Shown piece after piece: positions 51,100 through 59,423 of a DNA stretch of 64,000 bases. The translations under genes were made by a program, and so were the position numbers. Below the pieces are notes generated by a model that was given only the letters and a program-made list of their open reading frames with translations, did no database searches and had not been told where the DNA came from. Origin of the DNA: Halobellus captivus (GTDB lineage Archaea > Halobacteriota > Halobacteria > Halobacteriales > Haloferacaceae). The DNA lies in NCBI RefSeq assembly GCF_003697845.1, contig NZ_RDQE01000008.1, positions 124,001-188,000 on the forward strand, written 5' to 3'. The stretch's first letter is position 1, and each line of letters opens with the position of its first letter.

Positions 51100-52302
51100 A
51101 TGGAGTACGTACAAGAGCGCGTGACCACGCTCCACGCGCTGACGGACCACCGCCCGGACGCGCCGACCGGGCGTGCGGCCGTCGTGGTGCCGATGACGGA
51201 ACGCGAGTACGGGACGCTCGCGGCCGAGCGGGTCCTCTCCACCCTCGAGAGCGTCGATCCCGCGAGAGTGATCGTCCCCCTGCGTGCCACGCCGGACCGG
51301 GCGGGGTCGTTCGCGTCCTGGCTCGACGGGTTCGACCTCGACGTGGAGACGCTGTGGTGTGACGGTCCGCGGCTCGCCGACCTCCTCGCCGCACACGACC
51401 TCGACGGCGACCGCGGCAAGGGCCGGGACGTGTGGCTCGGTCTCGGGAGGGCGCTCGGCGAGGAGTTCGTCGTCGTCCACGACGCCGACACGGCGACGTA
51501 CTCGCCCGCGTTCGTGAACCGCCTCCTGTTCCCGATCGCCCACGGCCACGAGTTCGCGAAGGGGTACTACGCCCGCGTCGAGGACGGCGCGCTGTACGGT
51601 CGACTGTTCCGGCTCTTCTTCCGGCCGCTCGTCCGCGCGCTCGCGGACGCCCACGACGCGCCAGTCGTCCAGTTCCTGGAAGCCTTCCGCTACGCGCTCG
51701 CCGGCGAGTTCGCGGCGACGACGGACCTCGTCTCGAGGCTCCGGATCCAGCGGGGCTGGGGCCTCGAGATCGGGACGCTCGGCGAGGCGTTCGACCACGC
51801 CGGCTTCGCGGGAAGCGCACAGGTCGACCTCGGTCGATACGAACACGACCACCGCTCCGTGGACGGCCCGACCGGGCTCGCCGACATGAGCCGCGCGGTC
51901 GGCGCGGCGACGCTTCGCGTCGTCGACGACGCCGGCGTCGACGTCGAGTACGACGCGCTCGTCGGGCGCTACCGCGAGGCCGCGGAGGAGCTGATCCGCC
52001 GGTACGCGACCGACGCCGCGTTCAACGGACTCGAGTACGACCGTGCCGACGAGCGCGACCAGGTGGAAACCTACGCCGACGCCGTCTCGGAGCCCGGGCC
52101 GGACGACCGTCTCCCGGCGTGGGACGACGCCCCGCTCTCGCCCGCGGCGGTGGCGACGGCGGCCGGTGCGGACCTCGAGGCGGTCGCGGACTCCGAGGGA
52201 GGCACGGATCCGGAGGGGGTCACGGATTCGCCCCCCGACGCGACGCTGGGCACGACTCCTCCGCGACGCGACGGCTCGCGAACCGGCGGTGGCGACCGAT
52301 GA
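51100..52302 (+). CDS. glucosyl-3-phosphoglycerate synthase-like glycosyltransferase
   Basis: The 400-residue GT-A enzyme of the GT81-like kind has PLRATPDRAGSFASWLDGF-like donor region, the metal-binding motif VHDADTATYSPAFV (about residues 126-139) and the acceptor region FVVV...FAKGYYARVEDGALYGRL. RIQRGWGLEIGTLGEAF is a further conserved block. Homologs make glucosyl-3-phosphoglycerate on the way to glucosylglycerate, a compatible solute. Its last four bases overlap the next gene (ATGA). The last 50 residues are low-complexity. Confidence 0.78.
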   Translation: MEYVQERVTTLHALTDHRPDAPTGRAAVVVPMTEREYGTLAAERVLSTLESVDPARVIVPLRATPDRAGSFASWLDGFDLDVETLWCDGPRLADLLAAHDLDGDRGKGRDVWLGLGRALGEEFVVVHDADTATYSPAFVNRLLFPIAHGHEFAKGYYARVEDGALYGRLFRLFFRPLVRALADAHDAPVVQFLEAFRYALAGEFAATTDLVSRLRIQRGWGLEIGTLGEAFDHAGFAGSAQVDLGRYEHDHRSVDGPTGLADMSRAVGAATLRVVDDAGVDVEYDALVGRYREAAEELIRRYATDAAFNGLEYDRADERDQVETYADAVSEPGPDDRLPAWDDAPLSPAAVATAAGADLEAVADSEGGTDPEGVTDSPPDATLGTTPPRRDGSRTGGGDR

Positions 52303-52826
52303 CCGAGGGGGCCGGACCGAGCGTCGCCGCCCGCGACGACCTCGCGGGCGTGGTCGACCTCTTCGGCTGGCTCACCCGTGAGGAACTCTCGCGGGCGGTC
52401 TCCGAACTCGCGTTCAAGCGGCGGGCCGAGGCGGATGCCGCCGCGATCGACGACGCCATCGACGTCGCGGTCGCGGAGTACGCGCTGGTCCCGGCCCCCG
52501 TGGAGGCGGTCTCGACCGGGGGGGCGGGTGACGAACTCGGAGAGGACGACGACTTCCTCGCCGTCGGTCCGGCGGCGTTCCCCTCCCTTCCGGAGGGCGC
52601 GGCGGACCTCCCGCACATCCTCGACGTGCCGGACCGCGACGTCGACCGGGAGGTCCTCTCCGGAGCGGTCCTCGAACGGCTCTCCGCGGACGCCGTCGAC
52701 GCGATCACCGAGAGCGACGCGGAGCGGCTGGAGGTCCTCGCGGACGTGACCTACGACGTCGAGGCGTGGGCCTCGGTCGACGCCGCTCCGATCCGCGAGC
52801 GGATCGTGGCCGAGTTGGACGGGTGA
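52299..52826 (+). CDS. conserved-type haloarchaeal protein, coupled to the GT gene
   Basis: The 175-residue protein opens with a helical block DLAGVVDLFGWLTREELSRAVSELAFKR and continues with acidic helices and a short Pro-rich middle. No domain name is certain. The ATG is in an ATGA overlap with the glycosyltransferase, implying shared regulation. It may help in solute synthesis or be an unrelated passenger. Confidence 0.65.
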   Translation: MTEGAGPSVAARDDLAGVVDLFGWLTREELSRAVSELAFKRRAEADAAAIDDAIDVAVAEYALVPAPVEAVSTGGAGDELGEDDDFLAVGPAAFPSLPEGAADLPHILDVPDRDVDREVLSGAVLERLSADAVDAITESDAERLEVLADVTYDVEAWASVDAAPIRERIVAELDG

Positions 52827-52908
52827 TCGACCCCGACCGCGAACGCCGCTCGTATCGATCGTCGTGACGTTCCGTGACGTGAGAAAGAGTCGATCGCTGA
52901 CAAAATGA

Positions 52909-52916
52909 TTTAATAT
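52909..52916 (+). promoter_or_regulatory. TATA box of the wHTH/DICT operon
   Basis: TTTAATAT, centred 27-28 bases upstream of ATG 52940, in an AT-rich patch (CAAAATGATTTAATATCC). This fits a leaderless start for the winged-helix gene. Confidence 0.6.
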
Positions 52917-52939
52917 CCAACACGTACGAATGGGCTCGA

Positions 52940-53335
52940 ATGAACGACGGGCGGGACGTCTCGAGGGAATTCGACGTCGGTTCGAAGCCCGCGGGAGCGG
53001 TGCGGCTGTCCGACGACCGTCTCTACCGCGCGCTCGCCTCGACGCGGCGGCGACGGCTGTCGTGGTTCCTGCTCGAGGAGGGACGATGTACGGTCGAGGA
53101 GTCCGTGAACGTCCTCCTCGGGTGGGCCGCGGCCGAGGCCGACACGATGAGGACCCCGGACGATCGCCGACGACTCGTCATCGAACTCGTCCACGTCCAC
53201 CTCCCGATCCTCGAGGACTCGGGGATCGTCTCCTACGACCGGACGGACGGTATCGTCGAACTCGAGACCCTCGACCCGCCGGTCGAGGAGCTGATCCGGC
53301 GGAGCGTCGGATCCGAGCCGTCGGCGCGACCGTGA
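52940..53335 (+). CDS. soluble DUF7344-type winged-helix regulator
   Basis: The 131-residue protein has only the winged-helix part: DDRLYRALASTRRRRLSWFLLEEG, then ELVHVHLPILEDSGIVSYDRTDGI. No membrane segments follow, unlike regulators A-D. It is followed 25 bases later by a DICT-domain gene. A strong TATA box precedes it. It probably controls transcription in response to what the DICT protein senses. Confidence 0.7.
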   Translation: MNDGRDVSREFDVGSKPAGAVRLSDDRLYRALASTRRRRLSWFLLEEGRCTVEESVNVLLGWAAAEADTMRTPDDRRRLVIELVHVHLPILEDSGIVSYDRTDGIVELETLDPPVEELIRRSVGSEPSARP

Positions 53336-53360
53336 CCGCGTCAGAGCCGTCCCCGTAGCC

Positions 53361-54053
53361 GTGTTCGACGACCTGTTCGCCCGGATCGCGGGCCGTGGGC
53401 GCCGCCTGATAGTGTATCGAACCGAGGACGATGACGGTTCCGAGGGAGTGTTCACGACCCGCAACGTCACCTTCGACCGCCGGACGATCCCGGCCGGGGG
53501 CCCGGAGCCGTTCGTGGTGATCCGGGAGAACGAAGAGTTCGCCGGAGTGCTCGGGCTCGAGGCCGTCGAGGAACTCCTCGATCCCCCGGCGTTTCCGCCG
53601 GTGGAGCGGGCGGACGTCTCCCGGGGATACCGCGTGCTCCTCGAGGTGCTCGACGACACGATGTTCGTCTCGATGGATCGCCGTCGACTCCTCGCCGTCA
53701 CCCGGGAGATAGAGGACCGGGCGCACCGCGTCGGGAGGGGGACGCTCCGCGTGGCGTTCCAGACCCCCTCGACGTTCGACCCGCAGGCGGACGGCTACCG
53801 GCGGTTGGCCGCCGAAACCGACCTCAGTATCCACCTCTACGGCGTCGGAGGACGGATCGATCCGGAACTCGAAGGGATCACCTCCCATCGGCGGACCGAC
53901 GACCGGTACTGGGTGCTCGCGTTCGAGGACGGCGACGACGGGAGCCAGAACTGCGCGCTCGTCGCGCGGGAGCGATCCGACGGATATCAAGGGTTCTGGA
54001 CCAACGACCCCGACACGGTGAGAGAGGTTTCGTCCCGCCTCACGGACGGGTGA
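53361..54053 (+). CDS. DICT-type sensory protein
   Basis: The 230-residue soluble protein has an alpha/beta pattern with RGRRLIVYRTEDDDG, GPEPFVVIRENEEFAGVLG and VAFQTPSTFDPQADGYRRLA near the middle. It ends HLYGVGGRIDP and WVLAFEDGDDGSQNCALVAR. This layout matches DICT domains, which sense signals in light- or redox-related systems. GTG 53361 is the start. Cotranscription with the winged-helix gene suggests a regulator plus sensor pair. Domain assignment is from pattern memory. Confidence 0.6.
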   Translation: MFDDLFARIAGRGRRLIVYRTEDDDGSEGVFTTRNVTFDRRTIPAGGPEPFVVIRENEEFAGVLGLEAVEELLDPPAFPPVERADVSRGYRVLLEVLDDTMFVSMDRRRLLAVTREIEDRAHRVGRGTLRVAFQTPSTFDPQADGYRRLAAETDLSIHLYGVGGRIDPELEGITSHRRTDDRYWVLAFEDGDDGSQNCALVARERSDGYQGFWTNDPDTVREVSSRLTDG

Positions 54054-54062
54054 ACCCCTTCC

Positions 54063-54446
54063 CTACGCGGTCGCTTCGACGTCCGCGAGCTGGCGTGCGA
54101 GCGCCTCGGCGAGGGAGACGTCCGCGTCCTCGACGAACCGGGCGACCTCCTCGCCGTCGGCGTCCTCGACGACGACCGTGGGGATCAGTTCGATCCCGTA
54201 CGCCTCGACGCCGGGACCCTCCTTTCCGTCCGGGCCCTTCGTCACGGGGAACGACTCGATCCGGTCGTCGGGGACCCCCGCGGCGGCGAGTGCGGCCCCG
54301 AACGCCGGGAGCTGTCGCTGGCAGTCGACACACCAGTCGCCGCCCCACACCTTGTATCGGTAGTCTCCGGCGAGCGCGTCGAGGACGGCCTGGTCGAGCG
54401 AGTCCGGGTCGAACGACGGGTCGGGCGAGAGCGTTTCGAGCGTCAT
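54063..54446 (-). CDS. thioredoxin-like protein
   Basis: The 127-residue protein has the CxxC motif GGDWCVDCQRQLP (about residues 35-47) and the cis-Pro segment LIPTVVVEDADG. It has no signal peptide, so it is cytoplasmic. WCVDC differs from the WCGPC of classic thioredoxins; the pair resembles halophilic thioredoxin-like reductants. The gene is convergent with the DICT gene, ten bases apart, and divergent from cysteine synthase. Confidence 0.78.
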   Translation of the reverse strand: MTLETLSPDPSFDPDSLDQAVLDALAGDYRYKVWGGDWCVDCQRQLPAFGAALAAAGVPDDRIESFPVTKGPDGKEGPGVEAYGIELIPTVVVEDADGEEVARFVEDADVSLAEALARQLADVEATA

Positions 54447-54571
54447 GCCCGCGTCTTGGGCGGCAAGGGTAATGAACGGCGCGGCGGCGGCGAGGACGGC
54501 CGTCCCCGACGACCCGCGGGCCTTGCCGGAGTCCGCCGAGCATTTGAATCGCCGGTGCCACCTGTGAACCG

Positions 54572-55486
54572 ATGGAAGACGACATCCTGGAGGGACTCGG
54601 ATCGCCGTTGGTCCGAGTCGATTCGCCGCCGGGGACGACGGTCGCCGCGAAGGTCGAGTCGCGCAACCCGGGCGGGTCCGCGAAGGACCGTCCGGCGCTG
54701 TACATGATCGAGGCCGCGGAGCGCGACGGCGAACTCGACCCGGGGGACGGAATCGTCGAGCCCACGTCGGGAAACACGGGAATCGGCATGGCGATGGTCG
54801 GCGCGGTGAAGGGGTACGACGTGACGCTCGTGATCCCCGAGGGGAAGTCCGTCGAGCGCCGTCGGCTCGCGAGGGCGTACGGCGCGACCGTCGAACTGGT
54901 AGACGGCGACATCTCCGACGCGAAGGCGCGTGCGGACGAACTCGAACACGAGGCGGGGATGGTCCAGCTCCGCCAGTTCGAGAATCCGTCGAACCCGCGG
55001 GCCCACTACGAGACGACCGGACCGGAGGTGCTCGACCAGGTCGGCGACCGGACCGTCGACGCGCTCGTCGCCGGCGTCGGCACGGGCGGGACGCTCTCCG
55101 GCACCGGCCGCCGACTCCGCGAGGCGTTCCCCGACGTGCGGATCGACGCGGTCGAGCCCGCCGGCAGCGCCGTCCTCTCGGGCGAGGACGTCACCGGCGA
55201 CGAGTTCCAGGGAATGGGCCCCGGATTCGTCGCGGAGAACCTCGACCGCGAGCTGATCGACGACGTCCACGTGGTCGACCTCGACGAGGCCGAGGCGGAG
55301 TGTCGCCGGCTGGCGCGCGAGGAGGGGATCCTCGTCGGGCAGTCCTCCGGCGGGTCGAACCTCGCCGCGAAGGCGGTCGCGGCCGAACTCCGCGACGCCG
55401 GGGAGTACGTCGGCGAGGAGCCGCTCGTCGTCACCGTGTTCTGGGACAGCGGCGAGCGGTACCTCACGGCCGGAACGTTCGATTGA
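54572..55486 (+). CDS. cysteine synthase family PLP enzyme
   Basis: The 304-residue enzyme has the PLP lysine in NPGGSAKDRPALYMI, the Asn loop EPTSGNTGIGMAMVG and the phosphate loop GVGTGGTLSGTGR. The final Ser site is GQSSGGSNLAA. It makes cysteine from O-acetylserine or O-phosphoserine. Whether it is CysK or CysM type is not clear. ATG 54572 (MEDDILEGLGSPLVRV) is preceded by 125 bases shared with the divergent thioredoxin-like gene. Confidence 0.88.
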   Translation: MEDDILEGLGSPLVRVDSPPGTTVAAKVESRNPGGSAKDRPALYMIEAAERDGELDPGDGIVEPTSGNTGIGMAMVGAVKGYDVTLVIPEGKSVERRRLARAYGATVELVDGDISDAKARADELEHEAGMVQLRQFENPSNPRAHYETTGPEVLDQVGDRTVDALVAGVGTGGTLSGTGRRLREAFPDVRIDAVEPAGSAVLSGEDVTGDEFQGMGPGFVAENLDRELIDDVHVVDLDEAEAECRRLAREEGILVGQSSGGSNLAAKAVAAELRDAGEYVGEEPLVVTVFWDSGERYLTAGTFD

Positions 55487-55574
55487 TCGACGGGCTCGAA
55501 GGCGTCGACCGGGGCGATCGCTACGGGCCATTCGGTCGGGTCGGTTTTAACCTCGCTTCCGACGATTCGCCGGT

Positions 55575-56132
55575 ATGGACGCCCGATCGGAGAACGATAC
55601 CCGCGAGGGGGTCGTAGCGGCACTGTTCACCGCCCCCGAGAGCGGCGCGCCGCCGATCGAGCGGGAGACGGTCGAGGTCGTCGACGGCGGGATCGAAGGC
55701 GACCGCTACCGACGTGGGTCGGGCCACTTCCAACTCGACGCCTGCGCTGTCACGCTCGTCGCCGACGAGGCGATCGACGCGGTCCGCGGGGAGACCGGGA
55801 TCGACGTCTCGGACGGTCGCCACCGGCGGAACGTCGTCGTCCGCGGCTTCGGGACGGGCATGGACGGCCTCCTCGACGCGAGCGTCCGCGTCGGCGACGC
55901 GCTCCTCCGGCCGACCCGACGGCGGCCGCCGTGTGCGCACGTCGAGGCCGTCGCCGGCGAGGCGGGACTCGCGACCGCGCTGCGGAACCGCGGCGGACTC
56001 TGCTGTGACGTGCTCGAACCGGGAGCGGTCGCCGTCGGCGACGCGGTCACGATCGAACGCGCGGATCCGAGACGGGCGGGGGAAGCGATCGCGGAGCGGC
56101 TGCGGGACCGCTCGACCGACTCGGGTGTGTGA
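55575..56132 (+). CDS. MOSC domain protein
   Basis: The 185-residue protein has the MOSC core GGIEGDRYRRGSGHFQ, VTLVADEAIDAV, RRNVVVRGFG, and CAHVEAVAGE to RGGLCCDVLEPGAV. The conserved MOSC cysteine is plausible in LCCDV. These proteins carry sulfur or metal sulfides, often with molybdenum cofactor. It lies downstream of cysteine synthase, which could be functionally linked as sulfur supply. A 53-base gap precedes the DUF3179 gene. Confidence 0.78.
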   Translation: MDARSENDTREGVVAALFTAPESGAPPIERETVEVVDGGIEGDRYRRGSGHFQLDACAVTLVADEAIDAVRGETGIDVSDGRHRRNVVVRGFGTGMDGLLDASVRVGDALLRPTRRRPPCAHVEAVAGEAGLATALRNRGGLCCDVLEPGAVAVGDAVTIERADPRRAGEAIAERLRDRSTDSGV

Positions 56133-56185
56133 AGTCCTCGCATAGCCGCTTCGCCCTTTACCCGGTCGGGGCCCGAGTGGAGGCC

Positions 56186-57370
56186 ATGAAACGCACGCGA
56201 CGATCGACCGTCGGATCCCTCACAGTCCTCGGGATCGCCGGACTCGGCGGCTGTCTCGACGGAGGGGTCGTCGGCTCCGTCCGGGAGAGCGAGAAGACCA
56301 AGAACGCCGAGGCGTCGACCGACGGGGAAGACACCTCGACCGACGGGGACGACGACTCGATCGCCGACAACGCCCCGCCGACCGCGGACGGTTCACCGTA
56401 TCTGGCGTACGGACTCGAACGCCTCCGGGAGGAGTCGTTGAGCGGCGGCGTCGGGGTCGACGGGATCCCCTCGATCGACGACCCGACGTTCGCCCCGATC
56501 GGCGAGTCGGGGCTCGTCGACGACGCACCCGTCTTCGGCGTCGTCCGCGGCGGCGAGGCGAAAGCGTACCCCCAACACGTGCTCGTCCACCACGAGATCG
56601 TCAACGACACGATCGGGGGCGACCCGGTCGCGGTGACGTACTGTCCGCTGACCGGCACGGCACAGGGGTTCGAGCGCGGTGACACGACGTTCGGCGTCTC
56701 CGGGCAGCTGGTCAACTCGAACCTGATCATGTACGACCGGGAGACGGAGAGCCGGTGGCCGCAGATGCTCGCGACGGGGATCGACGGGCGGATGCGCGGC
56801 GAACCCCTCCGGGAGTTCCGCGTCGTCTGGACGACCCTCGGCGAGTGGCGTACGGCACATCCGAACTCCGGACTGCTGACCGACGACACGGGATACGCGC
56901 GCCGATACGAGAACGACCCGTACGGACTCTACGCGCCGCTCGGCGGCTACTACGCCACCGACGAGACGATGTTCCCCGCGCTCTCGACTCCCGATGAGGG
57001 CCACGCGAAGTCCGTGGTGATCGGGGCGCGAACCGCCGACGGCGCGGTCGCGTTCGACAAGGAGACGCTGCTCGCGGAACGGGTCCTCGAAGGGAGCGTC
57101 GAGCCGTCCGGCGACGGGGTGGTCGCCGTCGCGGACTCCGCCCTCTCGACGGGATACGTGTACCGGAACCCCCGGGACGCGACCGTGGAACCGGACGGGA
57201 GCGGCTACCGAGTGGAGGGAGGCGAAGCCGGTTCCGAGGACGAACTCCCCGCCGACGACCTGCCGCTCGAGCGGGTGCTCGCGTTCGACGCGATGTGGTT
57301 CGCGTGGGCGGGGTTCTACCCCGGGACCGGCTTCGTCGGCGCGCACACCGAGGCCGGGTATGGCCGCTGA
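56186..57370 (+). CDS. DUF3179 lipoprotein
   Basis: This 394-residue protein has a lipobox-containing signal (LTVLGIAGLGGC, about residues 12-23), an acidic Ser/Asp linker and the DUF3179 core with VTYCPLTGTAQGFERG and YDRETESRWPQML. It ends DAMWFAWAGFYPGTGFVGAH. Family members are secreted with unknown function. ATG 56186 has AGTGGAGG upstream. The last 11 bases overlap the following membrane gene. Confidence 0.82.
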   Translation: MKRTRRSTVGSLTVLGIAGLGGCLDGGVVGSVRESEKTKNAEASTDGEDTSTDGDDDSIADNAPPTADGSPYLAYGLERLREESLSGGVGVDGIPSIDDPTFAPIGESGLVDDAPVFGVVRGGEAKAYPQHVLVHHEIVNDTIGGDPVAVTYCPLTGTAQGFERGDTTFGVSGQLVNSNLIMYDRETESRWPQMLATGIDGRMRGEPLREFRVVWTTLGEWRTAHPNSGLLTDDTGYARRYENDPYGLYAPLGGYYATDETMFPALSTPDEGHAKSVVIGARTADGAVAFDKETLLAERVLEGSVEPSGDGVVAVADSALSTGYVYRNPRDATVEPDGSGYRVEGGEAGSEDELPADDLPLERVLAFDAMWFAWAGFYPGTGFVGAHTEAGYGR

Positions 57371-58007
57371 GACCGCTCCGCCGACCGTGAACCCGGTGAC
57401 GTGGCTGTCCGGACTCGTCCGGCGGACCGCCTTCGCCGCCCGCGTCTCGGTCTCGCGTCGGGACGGGCAGGCGACCCTCTCGGTCGTCTCGGCGACCTAC
57501 TTCGTCCTCTACGTCGTCGGCCTCGGACACCTCGGACGGGTCGGCGGTGGGGCCGGCCGGAGCGGGGCGGGCGATGCCGAACCGGCCGTGGACCTGTTCG
57601 TCGTGAGCGACCCGTTCGCGACCGCGATCCGTCGGGTCGCGCCGTTCCAGTACGAACCGGTCGCGCTGCTCACGCTCGGCCCGGTCGAGTACCTGTTCGC
57701 TCCCGTCAACGCCGCGATCGGTCTCGGTCTCGCGGCGCTCGTCGGCGTGACCCTCGCGGTCTCGGTCGTCGCCTGGCGCGGTCCGTCGGCGTGCCGGATC
57801 GGCGCCGGTGCGGGCGCGGCCGCCGGGATCCCCGGTCTCGTCTCGGGGTTCGTCTGCTGCGGACCGACGATACTGCTCGTGATCGGGGTCCAGGCGTCGG
57901 CGGGGCTGCTCGCGGTCCTTCAGTGGTTCCTCCCGCTGGCGGTGGCGGGCCTCCTCGTCACGCTGTTGTGGGTCGGAAGCCGTGTCGACCCCGAAACGAT
58001 CCGATAG
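57360..58007 (+). CDS. membrane protein with CCGPT motif
   Basis: The 215-residue protein has five hydrophobic segments. The conserved-looking segment is SGFVCCGPTILLVIGVQASAG, with an adjacent Cys pair in a membrane helix that may bind metal or undergo redox. It overlaps the DUF3179 gene by 11 bases and is probably cotranslated with it. No family name is certain. Confidence 0.65.
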   Translation: MAAETAPPTVNPVTWLSGLVRRTAFAARVSVSRRDGQATLSVVSATYFVLYVVGLGHLGRVGGGAGRSGAGDAEPAVDLFVVSDPFATAIRRVAPFQYEPVALLTLGPVEYLFAPVNAAIGLGLAALVGVTLAVSVVAWRGPSACRIGAGAGAAAGIPGLVSGFVCCGPTILLVIGVQASAGLLAVLQWFLPLAVAGLLVTLLWVGSRVDPETIR

Positions 58008-58060
58008 GCGACGGCCGGTTTGTCCAGTAGGCGACGGTCGGTTCGGCCGGTAGACGACGG
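58005..58060 (+). repeat. 23-bp direct repeats before the MFS promoter
   Basis: TAGGCGACGG recurs at 58005, 58028 and (as TAGACGACGG) 58051, exactly 23 bases apart. The second copy is followed by TCGGTTCGGCC and the third runs into TTTATTA (58061-58067), the TATA box. Three same-face sites upstream of a TATA box suggest binding sites for a regulator. Confidence 0.5.
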
Positions 58061-58217
58061 TTTATTACCGGGTCTCGGTACGACCAACGTAGAGCGTGAA
58101 CCGTACACTCGAACCGTCGAACCGACGCCTCCCCGACCGCGATCGACCGATGGATCGGCGACGACGACCGAACGGGCGGAGCCGCACGGACCGACGGAAC
58201 GGAGCGCACCGGGGGCG

Positions 58218-59399
58218 GTGGTCGACGTGAACTGGCGGTACCGTTACACGGTCCTGACGCTGTGTATGCTCGCCTTCTTCGTGACGTACTTCGCCCGGCT
58301 GGCGATCAGTCCGGTCGTCCCGTTCATCACCGCGGACTTCGCCGTCTCGAACACCGCGGTCGGGGTGGCGCTCTCGGGAATGTGGCTCGCGTACGGCGTC
58401 TCGCAGTTCCCGAGCGGGATCCTGGCCGACCGATACGGCGAACGACGGGTGATCCTCGTCGCGGTCGGCGGCACGTCGGCGGCGAGCCTTCTGCTCGCGT
58501 TCGCGCCGGTGTTCCCCGCGTTCGTCCTGATCGCGTTCCTCCTCGGACTCGTCGCCGGGCTCCACTACGCGGTGGCGACGACGCTGCTCTCGCGGACGTT
58601 CGACGACCTCGGGACCGCCGTCGGACTCCACTCGATCGGCGGCCCGCTGGCGGGGCTCGTCGCCCCGGTCGCCGCCGCGTGGGTCGGCGTCCGGTACGGC
58701 TGGCGGCCGGGCGTGGCGCTCGCCGCGGTCGTCGGGATCCCGATATTCGCGCTGTTCGCGTGGCGGATCCGTCCCACCGAGCCGCGTCGCCCCGACCAGC
58801 CGATGCGCGATCGGCTGCGGCTCGGGCCGCTCGTCGAGCTCCTCTCGCGTCCGAGCGTCCTCCTCCCGCTCGCGATCGCGACGATAGGAACCTACGTCGC
58901 ACAGGGCGTCATCTCGTTTCTCCCGACGTTCCTCGTCGACTTCCGTGGCTACTCGCCGTCGTTCGCGGGCGGCGTCTTCTCCGCGTTCTTCGTCGTCCGC
59001 GCGGGCGCACAGATCGGGATCGGCCGGCTCTCCGATCGGATCGGCCGCGACGCCGTGATCGGGGGAGCGATGCTCTCGGGGGCGCTCGGGCTCGCCGGCG
59101 TCGTCGTCCTCCCCGGTCTCGCCGGACTCGCGGTCGCGGTGCTCCTCGCCGGCGTCGGATCCAGCTTCTTTTCGGCCATCGATCCGCGGTTCATGGACGC
59201 GATGAGCGAGTCCGAGCGCGGCGCCGGCTTCGGGCTCGTCCGGACCGTCTACACCGTCATCGGCTCGGCCGGATCGGTCGGAGCCGGCCTCATCGCCGAC
59301 CTGTTCGGCTGGGGCGTCTCCTTCGCCGTCCTCGCCGGCCTCTTCGGCGTCGCGTTCCTCGTCCTCGCCGGCAACGCGGCGCTCGGCACCGGCTACTGA
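58218..59399 (+). CDS. MFS transporter
   Basis: The 393-residue carrier has 12 hydrophobic segments. The MFS motif A loop is GILADRYGERRVILV (after TM2), repeated as GRLSDRIGRDAVIGG (after TM8). GTG 58218 (MVDVNWRYRYTV) or GTG 58227 is the start; upstream frames contain only Pro/Arg-rich sequence. A possible 44-codon leader ORF from GTG 58096 ends in a GTGA overlap with GTG 58227. Regulation through the 23-bp repeats before the TATA box is likely. Substrate unknown. Confidence 0.8.
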   Translation: MVDVNWRYRYTVLTLCMLAFFVTYFARLAISPVVPFITADFAVSNTAVGVALSGMWLAYGVSQFPSGILADRYGERRVILVAVGGTSAASLLLAFAPVFPAFVLIAFLLGLVAGLHYAVATTLLSRTFDDLGTAVGLHSIGGPLAGLVAPVAAAWVGVRYGWRPGVALAAVVGIPIFALFAWRIRPTEPRRPDQPMRDRLRLGPLVELLSRPSVLLPLAIATIGTYVAQGVISFLPTFLVDFRGYSPSFAGGVFSAFFVVRAGAQIGIGRLSDRIGRDAVIGGAMLSGALGLAGVVVLPGLAGLAVAVLLAGVGSSFFSAIDPRFMDAMSESERGAGFGLVRTVYTVIGSAGSVGAGLIADLFGWGVSFAVLAGLFGVAFLVLAGNAALGTGY

Positions 59400-59423
59400 G
59401 GTTCTGTCCGCGCGGCGTCCCGA

